From: Desulfuromonadales bacterium
Lineage (GTDB): Bacteria > Desulfobacterota > Desulfuromonadia > Geobacterales > Pseudopelobacteraceae
Reading direction: 5' to 3'
Length of the DNA: 7,615 nucleotides
NCBI GenBank assembly: GCA_015688915.1
Contig: JAATGX010000183.1
Span: 1-7,615, forward strand
Each line of letters opens with the position of its first letter. The stretch's first letter is position 1. The notes under the pieces are model-generated. The model worked only from the letters and a program-made list of their open reading frames with translations, was not told where the DNA came from and did not search any database. Both the position numbers and the translations under genes were made by a program. Below are positions 1-7,078 of the stretch, in pieces.

Positions 1-789
1 AACATTCTGGACGCGTGAACCGCGCATACCGACGCAGGCGCCCACGGGATCGACATCCGGATCATTGGACGACACGGCCAGCTTGGTGCGGCTGCCCGGA
101 TCGCGCACAATGGCGTTGATCTCCACGATCCCCTCGGCAACCTCGGGGACCTCGGCTTCAAACAGCTTGGCCAGCATGCTGGGATGGGTACGTGACAGGA
201 TGATCTGGGGACCCTTGGTGGTCATGCGGATATCGGTAATGATCGCCCTGATCCGGTCACCCGGACGGTAAACCTCGCGCGGCATCTGCTCCTTGGAGGG
301 CAGTATCGCCTCGGCCCGTCCCAGGTCGATCAGCAGGTCACCCTTTTCAAAGCGCCGGACCATGCCGGTGATAATCTCCCACTGGCGATCGCTGTACTCG
401 TTGAAAATAGTCTCCCGTTCCGCCTCGCGCACCTTCTGGATGATGACCTGTTTGGCGGTCTGGGCGGCAATGCGGCTGAAGCCGCTGGCGTCGAGCTTTT
501 CACCCAGCGAATCGCCGACCTCCACATCCGGGTCGATCTCGCGGGCCTCTTCCAGGTCGATCTCCTTGTAGGAGTCCTGCACCTCGTCAACAACGGTCAC
601 GAATTCGAACAGTTCCACCTCGCCCGTATCCGGGTTGTAGCGGGCCTCAAGATCACGGGTATTGCGGTATTTCTTGTTGGCCGCGGTCAACACCGCCTGT
701 TCCATGGCCTCCAGGACCACCTGGCGTTCGATCCCCTTTTCCTTGACGATCTGATCGATGGCGTGCTTGATGCTGATAGTCGTTTCCAC
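1..789 (-). CDS. nusA: Transcription termination/antitermination factor NusA, N-terminal 263 residues (3' end outside window)
   Basis: NusA binds RNA polymerase and nascent RNA and modulates pausing, intrinsic termination and antitermination in the cytoplasm. Reading the minus strand from a GTG at 789-787 gives 263 codons with no stop up to the window edge. Residues 1-130 are the polymerase-binding N-terminal domain, including AVLTAANKKY near 32-41. Residues about 136-200 are an S1 RNA-binding domain. The first KH domain starts near 205, with the family signature ARDPGSR-like IVRDPGSR (227-234), then DPVGACVGMRG with the GxxG loop GMRG at 254-257. The second KH domain and C-terminus are missing because the window ends. 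GTG is chosen because AAGGAG (798-803) lies 8 bases upstream and the protein then begins as NusA normally does. It follows rimP after 59 bases, with no visible promoter between, so the two are probably cotranscribed. Identity is firm. Confidence 0.97.
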   Translation of the reverse strand, partial: METTISIKHAIDQIVKEKGIERQVVLEAMEQAVLTAANKKYRNTRDLEARYNPDTGEVELFEFVTVVDEVQDSYKEIDLEEAREIDPDVEVGDSLGEKLDASGFSRIAAQTAKQVIIQKVREAERETIFNEYSDRQWEIITGMVRRFEKGDLLIDLGRAEAILPSKEQMPREVYRPGDRIRAIITDIRMTTKGPQIILSRTHPSMLAKLFEAEVPEVAEGIVEINAIVRDPGSRTKLAVSSNDPDVDPVGACVGMRGSRVQNV

Positions 790-797
790 GGTTGCTT

Positions 798-803
798 CTC
801 CTT
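798..803 (-). promoter_or_regulatory. Ribosome binding site of nusA
   Basis: AAGGAG on the minus strand sits 8 bases before the GTG at 789-787. It is the only good Shine-Dalgarno sequence near the N-terminus of the NusA homology, and it decides in favour of this non-ATG start. Confidence 0.8.
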
Positions 804-848
804 GCTGACGTATATGAAATCAGACCAACCTATTATGTTCTACTGTCA

Positions 849-1337
849 CTATTTGAACTCGAATTCCAGGTTTGCCTTGGCCACCCGCTCCAGCGGAATG
901 GCGGCGGTCTGCCCTTCCGTGAGCGCCATCCTGACCACCCCGTCCACAAGCCCTTCAAGGGTGCCAAGGAAGGTCTTGCGCTTGTTGCCGTCATCATCGG
1001 CAAAGGGCTCGTAGGTGCGGACTTTGATCAGCCGCCCCGCAAAGCGCTCGTAATCCGCCAGGGACTTGAGCGGCCGGTCAAGACCGGGGGACGAGACCTC
1101 CATGGTGTAGGCGCAGGGGATGAAATCCTCGACGTCCAGGACCAGGGACAGTTCACGGCTGACATCGGCGCAGTCGTCGAGGGTGACGCCCCCCTCTTTG
1201 TCGATGAACAGGCGCAGTACCGCTTCCCTACCGGTCCGCTTGAACTCGATCTCCACCAACTCGAGCCGGAATGATTCAAGGATCGGCCGGAGAATCGCCT
1301 CAACCCGCTCGCAGATGTCATCCTTGTGAAGTGCCAT
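849..1337 (-). CDS. rimP: Ribosome maturation factor RimP
   Basis: RimP (formerly YhbC/YlxS) binds the immature 30S subunit and is needed for its late assembly. The ORF encodes 162 residues, slightly above the usual 150-155. It shows the family pattern: an N-terminal half with ELVEIEFKR (near 26-34) and LRLFIDKEGGVTLDDCA (about 41-57), then the highly conserved MEVSSPGLDRPL (about 79-90) that ends the N-terminal domain. The remainder, including GRLIKVRTYEP, is the Sm-like C-terminal domain. The start is ATG at 1337-1335, with AGGA about 9 bases upstream; the stop is TAG at 851-849. It is the first gene of the rimP-nusA unit and lies directly downstream of a terminator-like leader (1363-1392), so its expression is probably set by readthrough of that hairpin. 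Identity rests on the motifs plus the nusA neighbour and is firm. Confidence 0.96.
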   Translation of the reverse strand: MALHKDDICERVEAILRPILESFRLELVEIEFKRTGREAVLRLFIDKEGGVTLDDCADVSRELSLVLDVEDFIPCAYTMEVSSPGLDRPLKSLADYERFAGRLIKVRTYEPFADDDGNKRKTFLGTLEGLVDGVVRMALTEGQTAAIPLERVAKANLEFEFK

Positions 1338-1362
1338 GGCTTTGTATCCTGAAAATTAACAC

Positions 1363-1392
1363 AAAAAAAAGCGAGCCTTTCGAGCTCACTTT
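1363..1392 (-). terminator. Intrinsic terminator in the rimP leader
   Basis: On the minus strand AAAGTGAGC (1392-1384) pairs with GCTCGCTTT (1376-1368) around a 7-base loop, a 9-bp stem with one G-U pair. A run of eight T (1370-1363) overlaps the end of the stem. The rimP ATG is only 25 bases further on. The korC terminator lies about 180 bases upstream, and a candidate promoter lies just before this hairpin. It is therefore more likely to be an attenuator acting on rimP-nusA than the end of kor transcription. Confidence 0.8.
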
Positions 1393-1401
1393 CTAGTGAA
1401 C
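1384..1401 (-). promoter_or_regulatory. Candidate antiterminator hairpin in the rimP leader
   Basis: On the minus strand GTTCACT (1401-1395) can pair with AGTGAGC (1390-1384) around the loop AGAA, a 7-bp stem with one U-G pair. Its 3' arm is the same AGTGAGC that forms most of the 5' arm of the terminator at 1363-1392, so the two folds exclude each other. Complementarity is seen directly; regulatory use is inference. Confidence 0.5.
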
Positions 1402-1415
1402 AATAATTTTGTATG

Positions 1416-1445
1416 TATGTAGCACAGCAACCAGGGGAAACGCAA
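1416..1445 (-). promoter_or_regulatory. Candidate promoter of rimP-nusA
   Basis: On the minus strand TTGCGT (1445-1440) is followed after 18 bases by TACATA (1421-1416). TGC directly before the latter gives an extended -10 (TGnTAnnnT type). Transcription would start near 1409, about 8 bases before the antiterminator arm and about 70 bases before the rimP ATG. It matches sigma-70 consensus only partly and has no experimental support here. Confidence 0.5.
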
Positions 1446-1565
1446 GCATTATTTCACGGATTTGATCGTGGGATATTCGATTGTTCAAATCGGTCCAGCG
1501 GGCCTCCCCGGTTCGCTACGAACACTCATCACGCGTTCCATCAGCTTCTCGGATTCAGTTCCCCG
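1446..1565. other. Intergenic spacer between the kor terminator and the rimP promoter, no gene seen
   Basis: I see no tRNA, no convincing small ORF and no repeat copy here. Two small self-complementary spots exist: GTTCG-TAG-CGAAC on the minus strand near 1511-1523, and CGATT/AATCG around a 5-base loop near 1478-1492. An 18-codon minus-strand reading frame beginning ATGGAACGC lacks a good ribosome binding site. The segment may hold binding sites upstream of the rimP promoter. Confidence 0.4.
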
Positions 1566-1607
1566 AAAAAAGGCAAAAAGGCCCGGAGCGCATGCGCCGG
1601 GCCTTTT
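1566..1607 (-). terminator. Intrinsic terminator at the end of the icd-mdh-korDABC block
   Basis: On the minus strand AAAAGGCCCGG (1607-1597) pairs perfectly with CCGGGCCTTTT (1586-1576) around a 10-base loop. T-rich sequence follows (T at 1575, then six T at 1571-1566). The stem begins 24 bases after the korC stop. This is a textbook factor-independent terminator and marks the end of the kor transcript. Confidence 0.9.
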
Positions 1608-1631
1608 CATTGCAACGATGATGCTTCACGA

Positions 1632-2177
1632 CTAGGCGCTGGCTGCGACGGCCTTGTCGAAGCCCATGCTGAAGGCCTTCTTGTTCAGTTCGAGGAACGC
1701 CTCGGGCACGCTGGAAAGAACGGCCTTCTCGGCGTTTTCCCGGGTGACCTGACCGGTCAGCGCCACCATGGCGCCAAGGGCGACGATATTGGCGACGATC
1801 TCGCGGCCCACGTCGTTCTTGGCGGTGTTGATGATCGGGAAGGCAATGGTCTTGAAATTCCCCGGCGGTACATTCTTCACCAAGTCGGAATCGATCAGCA
1901 GCACCCCACCCTCTTTCAGGTCGTGGGAGTACTTGTTGGCGGCTTCCTGGGTCATTGCCAGGAGCGCGTCGCACTGGGTGACCTTCGGGTAATCGATCGG
2001 GTCGTCGGAAATGATGACCTCCGACTTGGAAGCGCCGCCGCGGGCCTCGGGGCCGTAGCTCTGGGACTGCACGGCCTGCTTGCCTTCGTAGATGGAGGCG
2101 GCTTTGGCCATGATGATGCCGGCAGTGATCAGACCCTGCCCGCCGTCACCGGAAAACCTGAGTTCATAACGTGACAT
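1632..2177 (-). CDS. korC: 2-oxoglutarate:ferredoxin oxidoreductase, gamma subunit
   Basis: This is the gamma subunit (181 residues) of a 2-oxoacid:ferredoxin oxidoreductase, the enzyme that makes succinyl-CoA and CO2 from 2-oxoglutarate and CoA while reducing ferredoxin. Family marks are the N-terminal glycine-rich GDGGQG (about residues 10-15), the QSYGPEARGG segment (about 39-48) and the GAMVALTGQ helix (about 134-142) seen in gamma domains. ATG at 2177-2175 is preceded by AAAGGAG at a normal distance. The gap to the korB stop is 27 bases, and the strong terminator follows 24 bases after the TAG stop. It is the last gene of the D-A-B-C set. Substrate choice (2-oxoglutarate rather than pyruvate or branched-chain 2-oxoacids) is inferred from the icd and mdh neighbours and the four-subunit order, not from residues. 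Confidence 0.93.
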   Translation of the reverse strand: MSRYELRFSGDGGQGLITAGIIMAKAASIYEGKQAVQSQSYGPEARGGASKSEVIISDDPIDYPKVTQCDALLAMTQEAANKYSHDLKEGGVLLIDSDLVKNVPPGNFKTIAFPIINTAKNDVGREIVANIVALGAMVALTGQVTRENAEKAVLSSVPEAFLELNKKAFSMGFDKAVAASA

Positions 2178-2204
2178 CTCTATCGCTCCTTTTTCCTGTA
2201 ATGA

Positions 2205-3020
2205 TTACTTGGCCTGGGCGCGTTCGATCACCTTGGCGTACTCGGTGGTGTACTCGGCCCGCTCTTCCTTGTAGAGGACGCCGGTGAGGACCTTGCCCTG
2301 CAACTGCTCGGCGGTCATCTTCTCGGCGGCCTTGACCGGCACGGAGGTTTCCTTGAGATGGTTCATCATCTCGATGACCGACTTGAACTTGTTGCGGCGG
2401 CCATAGGTGGTGGGGCAGTCGTCCAGTATCTCCACCACGGAGAAGCCCTTGTGCTGGATCGCTTCGGCGATCAGCTTGTCGATCTGGGCGGCGTGGTAGG
2501 CGGTGCCGCGGGCCACGAAGGTGGCGCCGGCGCCGATTGCCAGCTTGGCGATGTCAAAAGCCGGGTCGGGGTTGCCGTAGGGGGTGGTGGAGGCCTTGGC
2601 TCCGGTCGGCGTGGCGGGCGAGAACTGACCGCCGGTCATGCCGTAGATCTTGTTGTTCAGGATGATGTAGGTCATGTCGATGTTGCGGCGGCAGGCATGG
2701 ATGAAGTGGTTGCCGCCGATGGCGGTGCCGTCGCCGTCGCCGCCGACCAGGATGACGTTCATCTCGGGCTTGGCCATTTTGACGCCGGTGGCGAAGGCAG
2801 CGGCGCGGCCGTGGGCCGTGTGCAGCGTGCAGCTATCCATGTCGCCGGGAAGGCGCGAGGCGCAGCCGATGCCGGATACGATGGCGGTGTTCTTTGTACC
2901 AATCTTGAGCGAATCCATAGCCCGGATCAACCCCTTCATAACGATGCCGTGGCCGCAGCCGGGGCACCAGATGTGGGGCAGTTTGCCGGGACGAAGATAT
3001 TTTTCATAATCAAATGCCAT
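2205..3020 (-). CDS. korB: 2-oxoglutarate:ferredoxin oxidoreductase, beta subunit (TPP and Fe-S)
   Basis: The beta subunit (271 residues) carries thiamine diphosphate and a [4Fe-4S] cluster that passes electrons to ferredoxin. Visible are WCPGCGHG (18-25), GIGCASR (50-56), the TPP/Mg motif GDGDGTAIGGNH (94-105), NNKIYGMTGGQ (122-132) with the usual SPATPTGAKA-like continuation, and DDCPT (200-204). C19, C22, C53 and C202 match in position the four cluster ligands of this family, so the subunit looks intact. The start is ATG at 3020-3018, two bases after the korA stop, with a full AGGAGG lying inside the last korA codons; translation is probably coupled. The length is normal for the short beta subunits of KOR/VOR type enzymes. 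The 2-oxoglutarate assignment rests on context. Confidence 0.95.
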   Translation of the reverse strand: MAFDYEKYLRPGKLPHIWCPGCGHGIVMKGLIRAMDSLKIGTKNTAIVSGIGCASRLPGDMDSCTLHTAHGRAAAFATGVKMAKPEMNVILVGGDGDGTAIGGNHFIHACRRNIDMTYIILNNKIYGMTGGQFSPATPTGAKASTTPYGNPDPAFDIAKLAIGAGATFVARGTAYHAAQIDKLIAEAIQHKGFSVVEILDDCPTTYGRRNKFKSVIEMMNHLKETSVPVKAAEKMTAEQLQGKVLTGVLYKEERAEYTTEYAKVIERAQAK

Positions 3021-3022
3021 GG

Positions 3023-4156
3023 TTATTTAACCTCCTTGATCTTCTCGACAATCTGGTCGGGGTTGATCGGCTCACCGTCGACGCGGAAGATGCCGAGAAC
3101 CGGAGCCTTGCCCTGCACGTTGCGCTCGATCTCATTTGCGCACATGCCCAGGTTCATCTCCGGAACGATAAAGCCTTTGGCCTTTTGGGCCAGGGCCTTG
3201 ATCTGCTTGTCCGGGAACGGCCAGAAGGTCTTGATGCGGAACATCCCGGCCTTGATCCCCTGCTCGCGGGCGGCATTGACGGCATAGCGGGCGGAGCGGG
3301 AGGTGGAACCGTAGGCAACGACCACGATCTCGGCGTCGTCCAGCAGGTACTCTTCGAAGGTGACGATGTCGTCCACATTGGCATCGACCTTGCGGACTTG
3401 ACGCTCTTCCTCGGCCTGAACGACCTCGGCCTTGGTGGTGGGGAAGCCGTCCGGCATCTTGTTGAGGCCGGTCACGTGGAATTTGTAGCCGGTGCCGTAG
3501 GCGGCCAGCGGCGGCACATCGCCGAAGCTGGTGTCGTACGGTTTGTACTGTTCGGGCGGCACGGTCGGGGTCTTGCGGGGCACGACTTCGATCTCGCCCT
3601 TTTCGGGGAAGACGATACGTTCGCGCATGTGGGCCACGATCTCGTCCGGCATGACCATGACCGGGGTGCGGTATTTTTCGGACAGGTTGAAGGCGCGGAT
3701 AACCTCTTCGTAGGTCTCCTGGACCGAGGCCGGTGTCAGGCAGATGGCCGGATGGTCGCCATGGGTGCCCCACTTGGCGGCCATGACGTCCGACTGGCTC
3801 GGGCCTGTCGGCATACCGGTGGAGGGGCCGCCGCGCATGACATTATAGATGACGCAGGGGATCTCGGCGATGCAGCCGTAGCCGATCAGCTCCTGCTTGA
3901 GGGAAAGACCGGGGCCGGATGTGGAGGTAAGCACCTTGGAACCGGCCAGGGCCGCGCCCAGGATGGCGGCCATGGCGCCGATCTCGTCTTCCATCTGTAT
4001 GAATTTTCCGCCGATCTTGGGCAGTTCGGCCGACATGACCTCGGCAACTTCGGTCGAGGGTGTGATCGGGTAGCCTGCAAAGAAGTTGCAGCCGGCATAG
4101 AGTGCGCCGTGGGATGCAGCTTCGTTACCCTGAAGAAACGCTACTTTTTTTGACAC
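3023..4156 (-). CDS. korA: 2-oxoglutarate:ferredoxin oxidoreductase, alpha subunit
   Basis: The alpha subunit (377 residues) holds the pyrimidine-binding half of the TPP site and the 2-oxoacid and CoA binding elements. It opens with QGNEAASHGALYAGC (9-23) and the signature YPITPSTE (29-36). Next come QMEDEIGA (54-61), TSTSGPGLSL (77-86) and RGGPSTGMPTGPSQSD (about 108-123), all hallmarks of the family. The C-terminal third, from about DDAEIVVVAYGS on, is the transketolase C-terminal-like domain. No gamma domain is fused; gamma is the separate korC. The start is GTG at 4156-4154: GGGAGG lies 8 bases upstream, and the nearby ATG (4164-4162) is out of frame. It follows korD after 20 bases and its stop is 2 bases before korB. 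This fits one cotranscribed complex with equimolar subunits. Confidence 0.95.
   Translation of the reverse strand: MSKKVAFLQGNEAASHGALYAGCNFFAGYPITPSTEVAEVMSAELPKIGGKFIQMEDEIGAMAAILGAALAGSKVLTSTSGPGLSLKQELIGYGCIAEIPCVIYNVMRGGPSTGMPTGPSQSDVMAAKWGTHGDHPAICLTPASVQETYEEVIRAFNLSEKYRTPVMVMPDEIVAHMRERIVFPEKGEIEVVPRKTPTVPPEQYKPYDTSFGDVPPLAAYGTGYKFHVTGLNKMPDGFPTTKAEVVQAEEERQVRKVDANVDDIVTFEEYLLDDAEIVVVAYGSTSRSARYAVNAAREQGIKAGMFRIKTFWPFPDKQIKALAQKAKGFIVPEMNLGMCANEIERNVQGKAPVLGIFRVDGEPINPDQIVEKIKEVK
3031..3036 (-). promoter_or_regulatory. Ribosome binding site of korB inside the korA end
   Basis: AGGAGG on the minus strand is embedded in the final codons of korA, 10 bases before the korB ATG. With only 2 bases between stop and start, terminating ribosomes would sit on this site, which suggests coupled translation of alpha and beta. 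Confidence 0.75.
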
Positions 4157-4164
4157 TGTTCATT

Positions 4165-4170
4165 CCTCCC
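4165..4170 (-). promoter_or_regulatory. Ribosome binding site of korA
   Basis: GGGAGG on the minus strand lies 8 bases before the GTG at 4156-4154 and supports this non-ATG start. The ATG at 4164-4162 directly abuts the site and is in another frame. Confidence 0.75.
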
Positions 4171-4176
4171 GTTGGA

Positions 4177-4374
4177 TTATTCGGTGATGACCTTGATTGC
4201 GAAGTCGGGGCAGCGGAGTTCGCACTGCATACATTTGATACAGGCCTCCAGGTTCTTGACGGCTGCGACAAAGCCCTGCATCTCCAGGACCTTGGTGGGG
4301 CAGAATTCCACGCAGATGTGGCACCCCTTGCAGTACTTCTCGATAATTTCGATTTTCGGCAATGTTTTTTCCAT
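4177..4374 (-). CDS. korD: 2-oxoglutarate:ferredoxin oxidoreductase, delta subunit (2[4Fe-4S] ferredoxin-like)
   Basis: This small subunit of 65 residues has two complete [4Fe-4S] binding motifs: CKGCHICVEFCP with C15, C18, C21 and C25, and CIKCMQCELRCP with C45, C48, C51 and C55. It is a bacterial-type 8Fe-8S ferredoxin domain with almost nothing added. As the first gene of the kor set, it most likely carries electrons from the beta-subunit cluster to free ferredoxin. The start is ATG at 4374-4372, with AAAGGAG 10 bases upstream. It lies 119 bases after mdh, a gap that contains a perfect 13-bp hairpin, and 20 bases before korA. A free-standing ferredoxin is the alternative, but its position and size argue for the delta subunit. 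Confidence 0.93.
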   Translation of the reverse strand: MEKTLPKIEIIEKYCKGCHICVEFCPTKVLEMQGFVAAVKNLEACIKCMQCELRCPDFAIKVITE

Positions 4375-4432
4375 CTGGCAAATACTCCTTTATTCCGTAA
4401 TGAAAGGTGTGAAATACCAGGCCTAAAATGTG

Positions 4433-4462
4433 GCAAAAGAAGGGCGGTTGCCCTTCTTTTGC
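4433..4462 (-). terminator. Perfect 13-bp hairpin between mdh and korD, possible partial terminator or processing site
   Basis: GCAAAAGAAGGGC (minus strand, 4462-4450) pairs perfectly with GCCCTTCTTTTGC (4445-4433) around a 4-base loop. Outer TGTG/CACA segments (4467-4470 and 4429-4432) can extend the stem past a bulge. The only T-rich stretches are CTTCTTTT in the 3' arm and TTTT at 4428-4425, so it is weaker than a canonical terminator. It lies about 30 bases after the mdh stop and could give partial termination, an RNase-resistant 3' end for icd-mdh mRNA, or a cleavage site. Confidence 0.55.
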
Positions 4463-4493
4463 ATTCCACACAGAGCCTGAAAGCTTATTGCGC

Positions 4494-5447
4494 TTATTTC
4501 AGCGTCGAAACCAGTTCCTTGACCGCTGCGACCGATTTGTCCAGCAACGCCTGTTCCTCGGCATTGAGGGAGAATTCAAGGATCTGCTCGACCCCCTTTT
4601 CGCCAAGAACCGCGGGAACACCGACATAGTAACCATCAACGCCGTACTCGCCCTGCAGGTAGACGCAGGTGGGAAGGACGCGTTTCTGGTCCTTGAGGAT
4701 CGCTTCGGCCATGGCAATGGCCGAAGAGGCCGGAGAGTAGAAGGCCGAGCCGGTCTTGAGCAGGGCAACCACTTCGCCGCCGGCGCCGCGGGTACGCTTG
4801 ACGATGGCATCGAGAACTTCCTTTGCCTTTGCCTTGTCCTTGTATTTGCGCTCCAGCAGCTCCACGACCGGGATGCCGGCAACACTGGCGAAACGGACGA
4901 GGGGAACCATGTCGTCGCCGTGGCCACCCAGGGTAAGGGCGTTGACGTCTTTCACGGACACGCCCAGTTCCCAGGCGATGAAGGCGGCCAAGCGGGCGGA
5001 ATCCAGGACACCGGCCTGACCGATGACGCGGTTGTAGGGGAAGCCGGTAACCCTCTGCAGCAGGGTTACCATGGCATCCAGCGGGTTGGAGATGACGATG
5101 ACGAAGGAGTTGGGGGCATACTGTTTGATCCCCTCGGCAACGGAGGTGATGATCTTGGAGTTGACCTCGATCAGGTCGTCACGGCTCATGCCGGGCTTGC
5201 GGGGCAGACCGGCGGTGACGATGACCACGTCGGAACCGGCGATGTCCTTGTAGTCGTTGGTACCTTTCAGTTCGACGTCAAAACCGTCGACCGGAGCTGC
5301 CTCGGCGATATCGAGAGTCTTACCCTGGGGGAGACCCTCAACGATATCAAACAGAACAACGTCACCCAGTTCCCGCAACGCCGCGAGCTGCGCCAGAACG
5401 CCGCCAATCTGACCACCACCGATAAGTGAAATCTTCTTGCGTGCCAT
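4494..5447 (-). CDS. mdh: Malate dehydrogenase, NAD-dependent (LDH-like type)
   Basis: The enzyme oxidises malate to oxaloacetate with NAD+ in the cytoplasm, closing the TCA cycle. The 317-residue protein belongs to the lactate-dehydrogenase-like MDH group rather than the E. coli type. GGGQIGG (10-16) is the Rossmann loop, and D34 (FDIVEG) at the end of the second strand indicates NAD preference. R83 in the active-site loop GLPRKPGMSR marks malate/oxaloacetate rather than lactate; R89, N121, D149, R152 and catalytic H176 (GGHGDDMVP) are all present. The start is ATG at 5447-5445, with AGGAGG 7 bases upstream. It lies 80 bases after icd, with no obvious promoter, and before the kor genes, as in Geobacter. 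The protein is complete, and nothing suggests transfer. Confidence 0.96.
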   Translation of the reverse strand: MARKKISLIGGGQIGGVLAQLAALRELGDVVLFDIVEGLPQGKTLDIAEAAPVDGFDVELKGTNDYKDIAGSDVVIVTAGLPRKPGMSRDDLIEVNSKIITSVAEGIKQYAPNSFVIVISNPLDAMVTLLQRVTGFPYNRVIGQAGVLDSARLAAFIAWELGVSVKDVNALTLGGHGDDMVPLVRFASVAGIPVVELLERKYKDKAKAKEVLDAIVKRTRGAGGEVVALLKTGSAFYSPASSAIAMAEAILKDQKRVLPTCVYLQGEYGVDGYYVGVPAVLGEKGVEQILEFSLNAEEQALLDKSVAAVKELVSTLK

Positions 5448-5489
5448 ACTGTTTCCTCCTCGTTGTTTTTGTGTGCAGCAGAATTTCGT

Positions 5490-5508
5490 GACGATACGGG
5501 GTATCGCC
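5490..5508 (-). repeat. Small inverted repeat between icd and mdh
   Basis: On the minus strand GGCGATAC (5508-5501) pairs with GTATCGTC (5497-5490) around a 3-base loop, 8 bp with one G-U pair. No T-run follows, so it is not a terminator. It may be a minor mRNA structure in the icd-mdh spacer or chance. Confidence 0.35.
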
Positions 5509-5527
5509 CCTTGTGAACAATCGGATA

Positions 5528-6940
<1,413 letters not shown>

Positions 6941-6968
6941 CCATCAACCTTTCAAACAAGTGCATTCA

Positions 6969-6999
6969 CGTCAAACCGTGATTCAGATATATATTGACG
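6969..6999. promoter_or_regulatory. Candidate regulator site and AT-rich promoter region upstream of icd
   Basis: CGTCAA (6969-6974) and TTGACG (6994-6999) form an inverted repeat with centres 25 bases apart. Between them lies an AT-rich TATATAT tract that could serve as a weak -10. I find no acceptable -35: the expected place overlaps the 3' arm of the 21-bp hairpin, so an activator would be needed if a promoter is here. Weak evidence, inference only. Confidence 0.25.
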
Positions 7000-7005
7000 C
7001 TTGAT

Positions 7006-7052
7006 TCCGGCCATGCCCCGCAGGTTTCTGGAACCTGCGGGGCATGGCCGGA
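7006..7052 (-). repeat. Perfect 21-bp hairpin without T-run after the monomeric isocitrate dehydrogenase gene
   Basis: Bases 7006-7026 pair without mismatch with 7032-7052 around a 5-base loop; the arms contain GGCCATGCCCCGCAGG. It starts 26 bases after the stop of the upstream gene. No T-run follows on either strand, so it is not a standard intrinsic terminator. It may act as a 3' end stabiliser, as a termination signal of another kind, or be a copy of a dispersed palindromic repeat. Confidence 0.8.
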
Positions 7053-7078
7053 TGTGAATCGTCCGGCTCTGCAACGGA

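Noticed and set aside
1465..1530. Short minus-strand reading frame of 18 codons starting ATGGAACGC upstream of rimP
   Set aside because: There is no clear ribosome binding site, no homology I recognise, and it ends before the rimP promoter candidate, so it could not be a leader peptide of that transcript.
1576..1607. korC terminator acting also for plus-strand transcription
   Set aside because: The hairpin is symmetric, but no plus-strand gene is supported nearby and the plus-side T-run is only four bases, so a bidirectional role has no support.
1413..2174. 253-codon plus-strand frame covering the rimP upstream region and opposite korC
   Set aside because: Most of it mirrors korC, its start lies within the rimP promoter region, and it has no ribosome site or domain.
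2358..3287. 309-codon plus-strand frame opposite korB and the end of korA
   Set aside because: It spans two real genes on the other strand and consists largely of G, A, V and D repeats typical of shadow frames.
3014..4153. 379-codon plus-strand frame opposite korA
   Set aside because: It mirrors korA almost exactly, has a low-complexity composition and no recognisable domain, while korA has complete family motifs.
4428..5429. 333-codon plus-strand frame opposite mdh
   Set aside because: It is antisense to a fully intact malate dehydrogenase, its start region falls in the mdh-korD hairpin, and it has no family features.
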